NCBI RefSeq assembly: GCF_001590965.1
Contig: NZ_BCTW01000015.1
Location: 62,001-126,000, forward strand
Origin: Novosphingobium lentum NBRC 107847
GTDB lineage: Bacteria; Pseudomonadota; Alphaproteobacteria; Sphingomonadales; Sphingomonadaceae
Reading direction: 5' to 3'
DNA: 64,000 nt
Notes under the pieces: generated by a model
Told to the model about the DNA's origin: nothing
The model's database searches: none
Seen by the model: the letters and a program-made list of their open reading frames with translations, nothing else
Program-made: the position numbers and the translations under genes
Part shown: positions 30,083 through 39,809 of the stretch, piece after piece
Numbering within the stretch: the first letter of the stretch is position 1
Layout of the letters: the number at the start of each line of letters is the position of its first letter

Positions 30083-31841
30083 GCGAGGCGATCCTGACCG
30101 ATTCGGCGCCGGCCAGCCCGGGGAACTTCGGCCACATGCCTTGCGCCAGGCCCAGCCGGCTGTCGGACGCGCCGCCCGCCTGCTTTTCATACATCCAGTA
30201 GTTGCGCATCACGATCGCGACATAGCCGCGCGTTTCCCAGTACGGGATCGATTCCATCCACAGCAGCGGATCGCCGTGATCGTGGATCTCGGTGTTCCAG
30301 CGGCCGATCGGCGCCGGTCCGGCGTTGTAGGCCGCCATGACTTTCGGCAGCAGGCCTTGCGTTACCCCGTTGTCTCGCAGCGCTTCGAGATGAAGCTGGC
30401 CGAACGCAAGGTTCACTTCGGGGCGCGAGAGGTCTGAGGCGTTGCCGGCTACACCGAGGTCGCGCGCATGATCGCGTGCGGCGGCGGGCATGATCTGCAT
30501 CAGGCCCTTGGCACCCGCCGGGCTGGTCACCGCGGTGCGGAAGTTCGATTCCTGCAGGCTGTGCGCGAACACCAGCGCGGGATCGACCTGCCAGCCGTTG
30601 GCGGGCGTCCACTTGGGCGCGGGGAAACGTGCGGCGGCATCGGGACGCGCGCCCGACGGCGCGTTGTAGGCCATCCACAGTTGGGTCGAGGGCAGGCCCA
30701 GATCGCGCGCGAGGCGCGAAAGCGGGGCATACTGGCCCGGCGCACCGATGCGCGCCTGGTAGCGCAGCACTTCGTCCGCCAGCCCGTCTTCGCCGATGTC
30801 GGCCAGCTGCACGGCGAGCCGCACGTTGCCGACTTCGCGCAGCTGCTGCCAGTCATCGTTGGAGAAATCGGGTGCGATGGAAGCCTGCGCCTCGCGCATG
30901 CCCAGCGTTTCGGCGGCGAGCATGCCGTACATCGTATCGGTGTTGCGCGCGGCGGCGCGCAGCGCGGCCGATACCTTCTCGGGCTTGCGGCAGCGCAGCC
31001 AGGCGCGACCGGCCCAGTAATTGGCGGCGGCGGACAGTTCCTCATTACGCGCGGCCATGGCGCTTTTTTCGAAGCTGTCGGCAGCGGACAGGCAATCGTC
31101 CGTGCGCCAGCTGGCGAGCCCCGCCGTCCACAGCGCTTCCGACACCCAGGGGCCGTCACCCTCGTTGGCGCTGAGCGAAACGGCGCGGGCCGAGGCATCG
31201 TCGTTCTCGATATAGAACGCCCAGCCGACCTTCTGCCGCCATTCGGCGCGGGCCGAGGACGACAGCGCGGCGTCGATCCCGTCGAGCAGGATCTTGGCGC
31301 CGGTGGGATCGTCGCCCTTGATCCGTTCCTGGATCGCGGCGGCGATCGAGCCGGGCATCGTGCCGTCGCCGGTGGACTGCGGGCGGATGCGCTTGCTGGC
31401 GGAAGGCAATGTGTACAGCGCCTGCGTATCGGGCAGGATCGGCATGCCGGTGGCGCCGCGCTTCATCGCCAGCCGGGCGATCTGGTCGGCCCAGGGCATG
31501 TCGGGCGCCTGGCTGAGCAACTGGGTCAGCGCGGGCAGCTCCGCCTTGGGCGAGGACGCGGCGAGATAATATTGAGCGCGGGCCACGGCATGCAGCGGAC
31601 CATCGGGGCGCTGCGCGAACAGCGCCTGCACCATCGTCCAGTCGCCCTTGTCGATCGCGCCGAACAGCGAGGTGTAGTAGCTGCGATCGTCCTTGGTCAG
31701 CAGCGTCGGCACGGCGGTGCGATCGGCGCGGTTGCGGAAATAATCGACCGCTGCGCTGTTGGCCGACGCGGGCACGGCAGAAAGGCCCGCAGTGCATGCG
31801 AGGCTCAATGCGGCAGCGCGGGCAATGCGCCGGAATTTCAT
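30072..31841 (-). CDS. slt: Lytic murein transglycosylase (Slt70-like)
   Basis: 589 residues with a signal peptide (residues 1-28). A long alpha-helical superhelix (about 30-400) precedes the SLT domain. The catalytic Glu lies in HSLQESNF, followed by SPAGAKGLMQIMPAAA and later VMAAYNAGPAPIGRW. Such enzymes cut glycan strands of peptidoglycan to 1,6-anhydro products in the periplasm. The ATG at 31841 forms an ATGA overlap with the UDG-like gene, which fixes the start. moaB begins within the last 11 bases. Confidence 0.92.
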   Translation of the reverse strand: MKFRRIARAAALSLACTAGLSAVPASANSAAVDYFRNRADRTAVPTLLTKDDRSYYTSLFGAIDKGDWTMVQALFAQRPDGPLHAVARAQYYLAASSPKAELPALTQLLSQAPDMPWADQIARLAMKRGATGMPILPDTQALYTLPSASKRIRPQSTGDGTMPGSIAAAIQERIKGDDPTGAKILLDGIDAALSSSARAEWRQKVGWAFYIENDDASARAVSLSANEGDGPWVSEALWTAGLASWRTDDCLSAADSFEKSAMAARNEELSAAANYWAGRAWLRCRKPEKVSAALRAAARNTDTMYGMLAAETLGMREAQASIAPDFSNDDWQQLREVGNVRLAVQLADIGEDGLADEVLRYQARIGAPGQYAPLSRLARDLGLPSTQLWMAYNAPSGARPDAAARFPAPKWTPANGWQVDPALVFAHSLQESNFRTAVTSPAGAKGLMQIMPAAARDHARDLGVAGNASDLSRPEVNLAFGQLHLEALRDNGVTQGLLPKVMAAYNAGPAPIGRWNTEIHDHGDPLLWMESIPYWETRGYVAIVMRNYWMYEKQAGGASDSRLGLAQGMWPKFPGLAGAESVRIASRGN

Positions 31842-32644
31842 GTCTTGTCGGTCCCCGTCGTTTCGAGCCAGCGGTTCCACAACCCCGCCTTGAGTGCCGG
31901 CTTGGCCAGCAGCGTCTCAAGGTCATAGGCCGCTACGAACGGCAAACTCACCCCCTCATGGTTAAAAAAGGGTGAATCGGCAGCTTTATTCGCCAGATCG
32001 TGGCCCAGCAGCGTTGAAATGCCGGCCCGACCGAAAACGAGCAGCCGTTGCGGCGCGGCCAGCGCGACATGGTGGCGCAGCACGTCGGCCAGGCCGCGCG
32101 CGGCCAGCACCGGCCATTCGGGCACCGCGATTCGGCTCGGCAGCGCGCTGGCGAGGTAGATTTCGGCACGTGACAACCCCATCGCGGCCAGCATCGCGTC
32201 GAGCAACTTGCCCGTCGGACCAGCCGCCAGCGCGGCGTCGTCACCCTGTTCGGGCATAACAAGCAGCACCATCAGCGGCGCATTGGCCGGCCCCGATGGC
32301 GCGACGCGGTAGGCGGCCGGGGCGTCGTCGATGGCGGGGTCGGTCAGCCACCACGCCGCAAAATCGGCCAGCGATGTCGGCCATGCCGCGCGGTTGACTT
32401 CTGCCGGTCGGGCGGGAGCGTCGTTCGTGCCGGGGAGGGGAGGCTTGGCGGCGGCGCGGGCACGGCGATCGGGGGCGGGCTGTGCAGCAGCAGCGGCGCC
32501 CGAATCATCGGCATCGCTCGACCGTGCGGATTCCAGCCAGTCCGCCGGATTATCGATGAATGCGCTATCGACGCCCGCATCGCGCCACCAGTCCAGCGTT
32601 GCTGCCAGCAACGCCTTGGCATCGTGTTCGCGTTGTTCGAGCAA
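31838..32644 (-). CDS. Uracil-DNA-glycosylase-like protein, degenerate and cysteine-free
   Basis: 268 residues from TTG 32644, preceded by AAGGGA at 10 bases; no ATG is near. Residues about 45-100 are a low-complexity Ala/Pro/Asp linker. From about 120 on the fold follows family 4/5 UDGs: a first strand LMVLLVMPEQGD, GPTGKLLDAMLAAMGLSRAEIYLASALP, and LLVFGRAGISTLLG. However, the GEAPG catalytic motif has become MPEQGD, and the whole protein contains no cysteine, so the four iron-sulfur ligands of family 4 are absent. Activity is therefore doubtful. It is the first gene of a coupled unit with slt and moaB. Confidence 0.65.
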   Translation of the reverse strand: MLEQREHDAKALLAATLDWWRDAGVDSAFIDNPADWLESARSSDADDSGAAAAAQPAPDRRARAAAKPPLPGTNDAPARPAEVNRAAWPTSLADFAAWWLTDPAIDDAPAAYRVAPSGPANAPLMVLLVMPEQGDDAALAAGPTGKLLDAMLAAMGLSRAEIYLASALPSRIAVPEWPVLAARGLADVLRHHVALAAPQRLLVFGRAGISTLLGHDLANKAADSPFFNHEGVSLPFVAAYDLETLLAKPALKAGLWNRWLETTGTDKT

Positions 32645-32762
32645 TCCGTTGCGTTCCCTTGAGGTTCGCGCAACCCGCGCGCTCGTTCCGGTCTTGACCT
32701 TGCCGATGCCAGCTTTCAAGGCGTTATGCGAAGACAATCGCGCGGTAGAACGGAGCTGGGGC

Positions 32763-34409
32763 ATGAGCGAACGCGAATCGATGCCGTATGATGTGGTTAT
32801 CGTCGGCGGCGGACCGGCCGGACTGGGTGCGGCCATCCGGCTGAAACAGGTCGATCCGGACCTTACCGTGTGCGTGCTCGAAAAAGGCTCCGAGATCGGC
32901 GCGCATATCCTGTCGGGCGCAGTGGTCGATCCGCGTGCGCTAGACGAACTGCTGCCCGACTGGCGCGATGACGATTGCCCGATGGCCGAAGTGCCGGTGA
33001 CCGACAACTGGCACTGGCTGCTCACGCGCAACAAGAAGTTGGCGATCCCGCACTGGCCGATGCCGCCGTTCATGTCGAACGAGGGCAACTACACCGGCTC
33101 GCTCGGTAGCCTGTGCCGCTGGCTGGGCGCAAAGGCCGAGGAACTGGGCGTCGAGATCTTCCCCGGCTTTGCCGCCGCCGAAGTGCTGTTCGATGCGAGC
33201 GGCGCGGTGATGGGCGTGGCCACCGGCGACATGGGCATCGCCAAGGACGGCACGAAAAAGGCCGATTATCAGCCGGGCATGGAGCTCCATGCAAAATATA
33301 CAATGTTTGCAGAGGGTGCGCGTGGACACCTGACCAAGCGCCTGAAGCAGCACTACGACCTTGAGCGCGACTGCCAGCCGCAAGTCTATGGCATCGGCAT
33401 CAAGGAACTGTGGGACATCGATCCAGACAAGCACATGCCCGGCCGGGTGATCCACACGCAGGGCTGGCCTTTATCGGAAAGCGACAGCTGGGGCGGCGGG
33501 TTCCTCTACCACCAAGCCAACAACCAGGTGGCGCTGGGCTTCGTCACCGCGCTCGATTACGCCAACCCGTGGGTCTATCCGTTCGAGGAATTCCAGCGCT
33601 GGAAGCTGCACCCCGAAATTCGCGCGATCCTGGAGAGCGGGCGCCGCGTGTCCTACGGCGCGCGTGCGATCAATGAGGGCGGCTGGCAATCGGTGCCCAG
33701 GCTGGCGTTCCCCGGCGGGACGCTGATCGGGTGCTCGGCCGGGTTCGTAAACGTGCCGCGGATCAAGGGCAGCCACACCGCGATCAAGAGCGGGATGCTC
33801 GCCGCCGAAGCTGCCGCCGCCGCGATCAAGGGCGGGCGCGAGCATGACGCGCTGGACGAATACGATGCAGCGGTGCGCGACAGCTGGATCGCGACCGAAC
33901 TGAAGAAGGTGCAGAACGCGCAGCCGCTGGTCGCCAAGTTCGGTGGCGAGCTGGGCACCGTGCTGGCAGGCGCCGACATGTGGATGCGCACGCTCAAGAT
34001 CGGCGTGATCCCGGCAATGAAGCACCACCGTGACAGCGAGGCGACGCAGCGCTCCGACTTGTTCAAGCCGATCGTCTATCCCAAGCCCGACGGCGTGATC
34101 ACGTTCGACCGTCTCTCGTCGGTGTTCATGTCGAACACCAACCACGAGGAAGACCAGCCGAGTCACCTCGTGCTCAAGGACCCGTCCGTACCGGTGCGGA
34201 TCAACCTGCCGCTGTATGCCGGGCCCGAGGCGCGGTTCTGCCCGGCGGGGGTGTACGAGTTCATCGGCGTCGAGGAAGGCACCCCGCGCCTGCAGATCAA
34301 CGCGCAGAACTGCGTCCACTGCAAGACCTGCGACATCAAGGACGCGACCCAGAACATCGAATGGGTCACGCCGGAGGGCGGCGGTGGGCCGAACTATCCG
34401 AACATGTGA
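32763..34409 (+). CDS. Electron transfer flavoprotein-ubiquinone oxidoreductase
   Basis: 548 residues. An N-terminal FAD dinucleotide fold (DVVIVGGGPAGLGAAIRL, about residues 9-26) is followed by ubiquinone and membrane-association segments and a C-terminal 4Fe-4S site: CPAGVYEF plus CVHCKTCDIKD supply four cysteines. The enzyme passes electrons from ETF (fatty and amino acid oxidation) to the quinone pool at the inner membrane. A GGAG ribosome site precedes ATG 32763. The gene is divergent from the UDG-like gene and is followed 28 bases later by ispE. Confidence 0.95.
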   Translation: MSERESMPYDVVIVGGGPAGLGAAIRLKQVDPDLTVCVLEKGSEIGAHILSGAVVDPRALDELLPDWRDDDCPMAEVPVTDNWHWLLTRNKKLAIPHWPMPPFMSNEGNYTGSLGSLCRWLGAKAEELGVEIFPGFAAAEVLFDASGAVMGVATGDMGIAKDGTKKADYQPGMELHAKYTMFAEGARGHLTKRLKQHYDLERDCQPQVYGIGIKELWDIDPDKHMPGRVIHTQGWPLSESDSWGGGFLYHQANNQVALGFVTALDYANPWVYPFEEFQRWKLHPEIRAILESGRRVSYGARAINEGGWQSVPRLAFPGGTLIGCSAGFVNVPRIKGSHTAIKSGMLAAEAAAAAIKGGREHDALDEYDAAVRDSWIATELKKVQNAQPLVAKFGGELGTVLAGADMWMRTLKIGVIPAMKHHRDSEATQRSDLFKPIVYPKPDGVITFDRLSSVFMSNTNHEEDQPSHLVLKDPSVPVRINLPLYAGPEARFCPAGVYEFIGVEEGTPRLQINAQNCVHCKTCDIKDATQNIEWVTPEGGGGPNYPNM

Positions 34410-34437
34410 ATTCCTCCCTGATAGGTGGAGGAGCTAG

Positions 34438-35247
34438 ATGCGTGAAACCGCTTACGCCAAGATCAACCTTGCGCTGCACGTCCGTGCCCGGCGCGAGGAT
34501 GGCTATCACGAGCTGGAGACGGTGTTCGCGTTCGTCGATGCGGGCGACGAGCTGAGCGTACAACCCGCGCCGCGCGACGAATTGCGCGTCGTGGGCGAAT
34601 TTGCCGCGGGGCTGACCGATCCGTTCGGCAACATCGTGGCGCGCGCGCTGTCGCATCTGCCGCACGGACCGGGCGGCTGGCGGGTGACGCTGGACAAGCG
34701 GCTGCCGGTCGCGGCCGGGCTGGGCGGCGGTTCGGCCGACGCCGGGGCGGTGTTCCGGCTGGTCGATCGCGCGCACAAGCTGCCCGACGACTGGCCGCAA
34801 CGCGCGGCAAAGCTGGGCGCGGATGTACCCGCCTGCGTCGCCAGCGTGACCTGCATCGGGCGCGGCACCGGTACCGACCTGGAACCGCTCGACAGCGACC
34901 TGACCGGCACTGCCGTGCTGCTGGTCAACCCGCGCATTCCGCTCGCCACCGGGCCGGTGTTCGCGGGCTGGAACGGGATCGACCGCGGGCCGCTGCCCGA
35001 TGGCGATGCGCGGGCGATTGCGCTCACTGGACGCAACGATCTGGAGCCGAGCGCGCTCGCGCTGGTGCCGGCGATCGGCGATGTGCTGGCGGCATTGCGC
35101 GGCACCGCGCCGCTGCTGGCGCGCATGTCCGGATCGGGCGCCACTTGCTTCGCGCTGTACGAAAACGCTGACGTCATGGCAGCGGCGGCGCACCGGCTGC
35201 GCGCCGCGCATCCCGACTGGTGGCAATTGCAGGGCAAACTTCGGTGA
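34438..35247 (+). CDS. ispE: 4-diphosphocytidyl-2-C-methyl-D-erythritol kinase
   Basis: 269 residues with a strong GGAGGAG ribosome site. The opening ETAYAKINLALHV and the GHMP kinase ATP loop LPVAAGLGGGSADAGAVFRL are characteristic, as is the late glycine-rich MSGSGATCFALYE. It phosphorylates CDP-methylerythritol in the non-mevalonate isoprenoid pathway. The neighbouring ETF-quinone oxidoreductase and N-formylglutamate amidohydrolase genes lie on the same strand, but share no pathway. Confidence 0.96.
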   Translation: MRETAYAKINLALHVRARREDGYHELETVFAFVDAGDELSVQPAPRDELRVVGEFAAGLTDPFGNIVARALSHLPHGPGGWRVTLDKRLPVAAGLGGGSADAGAVFRLVDRAHKLPDDWPQRAAKLGADVPACVASVTCIGRGTGTDLEPLDSDLTGTAVLLVNPRIPLATGPVFAGWNGIDRGPLPDGDARAIALTGRNDLEPSALALVPAIGDVLAALRGTAPLLARMSGSGATCFALYENADVMAAAAHRLRAAHPDWWQLQGKLR

Positions 35248-35275
35248 TTGACCCCAGTTTCCGTTCGCGTCGGGG

Positions 35276-36007
35276 ATGATGTCCGAGGCTTGCCAGCTTG
35301 TTGGCACACCCCGTTTCGGCGGCATCCTCGTCGTGTCGGACCATGCCTCCAACCGCGTGCCCGATGACATCAACCTCGGCATCGAGGCCGCGCTGCTCGA
35401 CCAGCACGTCGCCGTCGACATCGGCGTGGCGCAAGTTGCGGCGCTCATGGCGGCACGTCCCGGCATCGCCGCCTACCTTGGCCACGTCAGCCGACTGGTG
35501 TGCGATTTCAACCGCGACGAGCATCTGCCCACCGTGTTCCCGATCGCCAGCGACGGGCACGCCATCCCCGGCAACGCGCTCGATCATGCCGGACACGAGA
35601 CGCGGCTGGCGCGGTTCTTTCGGCCCTATCATGACGGGTTGGCCGCGCTGCTCGACGCCACGCCGCAGTCGCTGATCGTGTCGCTGCACAGCTTTACCCC
35701 GCATCTCGCCAGCCATCCGGACGAGCAGCGGCCGTGGCAGGTCGGCGTGCTGTACAACGAGGACGATCGCGCCGCCCGTATCGCGATCCCGCTGCTGGCG
35801 GCCGAGGGGCTGGTGGTGGGCGACCAGCAGCCGTATTCGGGCAAGCTGCTCAACGCGACGATGAACCGCCATGCCGAGGCCGAGGGGCGGCCCTATCTGG
35901 GCATCGAGATCCGGCAGGACCAGATCGGCGATGCGGCGGGCCAGGCCGTGTGGGCGGAACGGCTCGCACGGATAGCGAACAAAGTGGCGTTGATGCTGGT
36001 GGATTAG
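35276..36007 (+). CDS. N-formylglutamate amidohydrolase family protein
   Basis: 243 residues (ATG 35276 or 35279). The family opening VVSDHASNRVP is present, followed by DIGVAQVAALMA, DFNRDEHLPTVFP, SLHSFTP and GIEIRQDQIGDAAG, which hold conserved His, Asp and Glu residues that probably bind zinc. The family includes HutG2-type enzymes that release formate from N-formylglutamate in histidine breakdown, but no hut gene is near, so the natural substrate is uncertain. It starts 28 bases after ispE. Confidence 0.88.
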   Translation: MMSEACQLVGTPRFGGILVVSDHASNRVPDDINLGIEAALLDQHVAVDIGVAQVAALMAARPGIAAYLGHVSRLVCDFNRDEHLPTVFPIASDGHAIPGNALDHAGHETRLARFFRPYHDGLAALLDATPQSLIVSLHSFTPHLASHPDEQRPWQVGVLYNEDDRAARIAIPLLAAEGLVVGDQQPYSGKLLNATMNRHAEAEGRPYLGIEIRQDQIGDAAGQAVWAERLARIANKVALMLVD

Positions 36008-36033
36008 AGGTGTAGGGCGCGCCCAACCCCATA

Positions 36034-36138
36034 TCCCGTTCGTCCTGAGCTTGTCGAAGGACCGTCCTTTTTCTTCATGCCGGTGCGGGCATTTTCAAGA
36101 ACGAGTGCAGTCCTTCGACAAGCTCGGAACGGACGGGA
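36034..36138. repeat. REP-like imperfect palindrome, family A copy 2
   Basis: Arms 36034-36062 and 36110-36138 match as inverted repeats at 26 of 29 positions, with a 47-base loop. The core GAGCTTGTCGAAGGAC is shared with the copies at 7190 and 46503. It lies between two genes on the same strand (N-formylglutamate amidohydrolase and ilvD), so it may insulate or end the upstream transcript. Confidence 0.8.
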
Positions 36139-36165
36139 CAAGATCGCCATACCGGAGTTCGTCCC

Positions 36166-38019
36166 ATGCCTGCCTATCGTTCGCGCACGACCACCCATGG
36201 CCGCAACATGGCCGGGGCGCGGGGCCTGTGGCGGGCCACCGGGATGAAGGACAGCGATTTCGGCAAGCCGATCATCGCCGTGGTCAACAGCTTCACCCAG
36301 TTCGTGCCCGGCCATGTCCACCTGAAGGACCTGGGCCAGCTGGTCGCGCGCGAGATCGAGGCGGCGGGCGGTGTCGCCAAGGAATTCAACACCATCGCGG
36401 TCGACGATGGCATCGCCATGGGCCACGACGGCATGCTCTACAGCCTGCCGTCGCGCGACCTGATTGCCGACAGCGTGGAATACATGGTCAACGCGCACTG
36501 CGCCGATGCGATGGTGTGCATCTCCAACTGCGACAAGATCACGCCGGGCATGCTGATGGCCGCGCTGCGCATCAACATCCCGGTGGTGTTCGTGTCGGGC
36601 GGCCCGATGGAGGCCGGCAAGGTCGTGCTCGACGGCAAGGAAGTCGCGCTCGACCTGGTCGACGCGATGGTTGCCGCCGCCGACGATCGCATGACCGACG
36701 CCGAAGTCGATGTGATCGAACGCTCGGCCTGCCCGACCTGCGGATCGTGTTCGGGCATGTTCACCGCCAATTCGATGAACTGCCTGACCGAAGCGCTGGG
36801 CCTGTCGCTGCCTGGCAACGGCTCGACGCTGGCCACCCACGCCGATCGCAAGCAGCTGTTCCTGCGCGCCGGGCGCACCGTGGTGGACTTGTGCCACCGC
36901 TATTACGAGCAGGATGACGCCAACGTCCTGCCGCGCAACATCGCCTGCTTCGAGGCGTTCGAGAATGCCATGTCGCTCGACATCGCGATGGGCGGTTCGA
37001 CCAACACGGTGCTGCACCTGCTCGCCGCCGCGCACGAGGCGGAGGTCGATTTCACCATGGCCGATATCGACCGCCTGTCGCGCCGCGTGCCGGTGCTGTC
37101 CAAGGTCGCGCCGGCCAAGGCCGACGTGCATATGGAAGACGTCCACCGCGCGGGCGGGATCATGGCGATCCTGGGCCAGCTCGACCGGGCCGGCCTGATC
37201 CATTCCGACCTGCCGACCGTGCATAGCCCGACGCTGGCGCATGCGCTGGATGCCTGGGACATCAGCCGTACCAACGATCCCGAGGTGCAGAAGTTCTTCC
37301 GCGCGGCGCCGGGCGGCGTGCCCACCCAGGTCGCGTTCAGCCAGGACCGGCGCTGGGCCGAACTCGATCTCGATCGCAAGGACGGCGTGATCCGTTCCGC
37401 CGATCACGCGTTCAGCACCGACGGCGGCATCGCGGTGCTCAGCGGCAATCTCGCGATCGACGGCTGCATCGTGAAGACGGCGGGCGTGGACGAATCGATC
37501 CTGGTGTTCGCAGGCCCCGCCAAAGTGTTTGAAAGCCAGGATGCGGCGGTCGCCGGGATCCTGACCGGGCAGGTCGTGGCGGGCGACGTGGTGGTGATCC
37601 GCTACGAAGGCCCCAAGGGCGGGCCGGGCATGCAGGAAATGCTCTATCCCACCAGCTACATCAAATCCAAGGGGCTGGGTGCGGCGTGCGCACTGATCAC
37701 CGACGGGCGGTTTTCCGGCGGCACGTCGGGCCTGTCGATCGGCCATGTCTCGCCCGAAGCGGCCGAAGGTGGCGCGATCGGGCTGGTGCGCAACGGCGAC
37801 CGGATCGAGATCGACATCCCCAAGCGTTCGATCACGCTGGCGGTGCCCGATGCCGAATTGGCCGAGCGGCGCGCGGAAGCCGAGGCCCATGGCTGGCACC
37901 CCGCCAAGCCGCGCCCGCGCAAGGTGTCGATCGCGCTGCAGGCCTATGCCGCGATGACCACCAGCGCCGCGCGCGGGGCCGTGCGTGACATCTCGCAGCT
38001 GAACGCGAAGAAGGTCTGA
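36166..38019 (+). CDS. ilvD: Dihydroxy-acid dehydratase
   Basis: 617 residues, the usual size. It converts dihydroxy-acids to 2-keto acids in valine, isoleucine and pantothenate synthesis. Iron-sulfur ligands are readable: Cys122 in [11 protein letters not shown] and Cys195 in [11 protein letters not shown]. The C-terminal [20 protein letters not shown] carries the active-site serine region. The lipoprotein gene begins 7 bases downstream. Confidence 0.97.
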   Translation: MPAYRSRTTTHGRNMAGARGLWRATGMKDSDFGKPIIAVVNSFTQFVPGHVHLKDLGQLVAREIEAAGGVAKEFNTIAVDDGIAMGHDGMLYSLPSRDLIADSVEYMVNAHCADAMVCISNCDKITPGMLMAALRINIPVVFVSGGPMEAGKVVLDGKEVALDLVDAMVAAADDRMTDAEVDVIERSACPTCGSCSGMFTANSMNCLTEALGLSLPGNGSTLATHADRKQLFLRAGRTVVDLCHRYYEQDDANVLPRNIACFEAFENAMSLDIAMGGSTNTVLHLLAAAHEAEVDFTMADIDRLSRRVPVLSKVAPAKADVHMEDVHRAGGIMAILGQLDRAGLIHSDLPTVHSPTLAHALDAWDISRTNDPEVQKFFRAAPGGVPTQVAFSQDRRWAELDLDRKDGVIRSADHAFSTDGGIAVLSGNLAIDGCIVKTAGVDESILVFAGPAKVFESQDAAVAGILTGQVVAGDVVVIRYEGPKGGPGMQEMLYPTSYIKSKGLGAACALITDGRFSGGTSGLSIGHVSPEAAEGGAIGLVRNGDRIEIDIPKRSITLAVPDAELAERRAEAEAHGWHPAKPRPRKVSIALQAYAAMTTSAARGAVRDISQLNAKKV

Positions 38020-38026
38020 GCGGCAC

Positions 38027-38395
38027 GTGACGGGCCGTGCCGCCCTGATGATCGTGGCCACGGCCACGGTCTCGCTGGCGGCGTGTTCGCGCGGTGCCGA
38101 TCAGCCGCAGGGCCAGGCGATCGACTGCGCCATCGGCGCGGCGGCAAAATTCAGTCGCACGTGCCATGTTGAAAAAGCGGTGCAGGGCGGGCGGCACCTG
38201 CTGGTGGTGCGTCATGCCAACGGCGGATTTCGCCGGTTTCAGGCCGTGACCGATGGGCGCGGCGTGATCCCGGCCGATGGGGCCGAGGATTCGTCCGCGC
38301 AATGGACCGCCGATGGCCGGCTGCAAGTCACCGTCGGCACCGACCGCTACCTGTTTCCCGCCACGCAGAAGCCGACCGATGCCGCGACGCCCTGA
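38027..38395 (+). CDS. Small lipoprotein of unknown function
   Basis: 122 residues starting with GTG. Residues 1-19 are a lipoprotein signal with lipobox LAAC and acylated Cys20. The mature part has two further cysteines (IDCAIG and RTCHVEK) that could form a disulfide, and a beta-rich body. No known family is recognised. It is placed between ilvD (7 bases upstream) and the NAD(P)HX repair gene, whose start lies 17 bases inside it. Confidence 0.75.
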   Translation: MTGRAALMIVATATVSLAACSRGADQPQGQAIDCAIGAAAKFSRTCHVEKAVQGGRHLLVVRHANGGFRRFQAVTDGRGVIPADGAEDSSAQWTADGRLQVTVGTDRYLFPATQKPTDAATP

Positions 38396-39809
38396 CTCCA
38401 CGCTCGCGCAAGTCCTGTCGGTGGCGCAAATGCGCGCCGCAGAAGCGGCGCTGATCGCGGGCGGAACCGATGTCGATCAACTGATGCAGCGCGCCGGGCG
38501 CGGCGCGGGCGAATATGTCCGCCGGATCGCCGCCGGTCGTGCGGTGACGGTGCTGTGCGGGCCGGGAAACAATGGCGGCGACGGCTATGTCATCGCCGAA
38601 CACTTGCGCGAACACGGCAACCCGGTGACGGTGATCGCCGCGCGCGATCCCGCGACGCCTGCCGCGCGCACGGCGCGGACGCTGTTCGGCGGCGACGTGC
38701 GCGGCCCCGGTGCTTCCGTTCATGGCGACGTGCTGGTCGACTGTCTGTTCGGCAGCGGTCTGACGCGCGGTTTGCCCGACGATCTGCTGGCATTGCTGCG
38801 CGGGCTGGCCAACCGCCATCCGCACCGCATCGCCATCGACCTGCCCAGCGGTATCGCAAGCGACAGCGGCGCGGCGCTGAACGAAGGCCTGCCCGACTGG
38901 CAGCTGACGATCGCGCTCGGCGCGTGGAAATTCGCGCACTGGACGATGCCGGCCAGCGTGGCGATGGGCGCGTTGCGGCTGGTCGACATCGGCGTGGCGG
39001 CGGTTGGTGGCGCGGCCCATGTGCTGCAACCGGCGCGCATCGCACCGCCTTTGCCCGATTCGCACAAGTATCGTCGCGGACTGCTGGCGATCGTGGGCGG
39101 CGCGATGCCGGGGGCGGCGTTGCTGGCAGCCGATGCGGCCCTGCGCGGCGGCGCCGGCTACGTGAAGCTGCTGGCCGCGCAACGCCCCGATGGCGTGCCA
39201 CACGATCTGGTCTGCACCCAAGGCACCGATGCCGGCGCCCTTGCTGCCGCGCTGGAAGACAAGCGCATCGCCGCCGTTCTCATCGGCCCCGGGCTGGGCC
39301 GCGACGCTGCGGCGGTCGCACGACTCAGGCCGGTGCTGGCGCGTAACGGTCCGCTGGTGCTCGACGCCGATGCGCTGATGCTGCTCGAACCGGCCATGCT
39401 GCAAGGATGCCTTGCCGCGACGGTGATGACGCCGCACGAAGGCGAGATGGCGGCGCTCGAGCGCGCGTTCGGCCTGCCGGGCGACGGCTCCCGGCGTGAA
39501 CGGGCGCTGGCGCTGGCCAAAGTCAGCGGCGCGGTCGTGCTCCTGAAGGGTCCAGACAGCCTGATCGCCGCGCCCGACGGCGCGCTGGTGCTGGCACCGC
39601 GTGCGTCGAGCTGGCTGTCGGTCGCGGGCAGCGGCGATGTGCTCGCCGGAACCATCGCCAGTTGCCTCGCCACGCATGGCGACGCCTTGCGCGCGGCGCG
39701 CGAGGGCCTGTGGCTCCATGGCGAAGCCGCGCGGTTGTGCGGGGCGGCGTTCACCGCCGGAGACCTCGCCCACGCAATGCAACGGGCGCTGACGGCGGGA
39801 CTGGCATGA
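38379..39809 (+). CDS. nnr: Bifunctional NAD(P)HX epimerase / ADP-dependent dehydratase
   Basis: 476 residues. The N-terminal YjeF-N epimerase domain (about 1-210) has LSVAQMRAAEAALIAGG and the phosphate loop GPGNNGGDGYVIA. The C-terminal ribokinase-like dehydratase domain (about 220-476) has GPGLGRD, VMTPHEGEMAAL and the ATP/ADP-binding VAGSGDVLAGTIAS. It repairs hydrated NADH and NADPH. The ATG at 38379 overlaps the lipoprotein gene by 17 bases; a GTG 16 codons later is an alternative. Its stop overlaps the next start (ATGA). Confidence 0.92.
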   Translation: MPRRPDSTLAQVLSVAQMRAAEAALIAGGTDVDQLMQRAGRGAGEYVRRIAAGRAVTVLCGPGNNGGDGYVIAEHLREHGNPVTVIAARDPATPAARTARTLFGGDVRGPGASVHGDVLVDCLFGSGLTRGLPDDLLALLRGLANRHPHRIAIDLPSGIASDSGAALNEGLPDWQLTIALGAWKFAHWTMPASVAMGALRLVDIGVAAVGGAAHVLQPARIAPPLPDSHKYRRGLLAIVGGAMPGAALLAADAALRGGAGYVKLLAAQRPDGVPHDLVCTQGTDAGALAAALEDKRIAAVLIGPGLGRDAAAVARLRPVLARNGPLVLDADALMLLEPAMLQGCLAATVMTPHEGEMAALERAFGLPGDGSRRERALALAKVSGAVVLLKGPDSLIAAPDGALVLAPRASSWLSVAGSGDVLAGTIASCLATHGDALRAAREGLWLHGEAARLCGAAFTAGDLAHAMQRALTAGLA

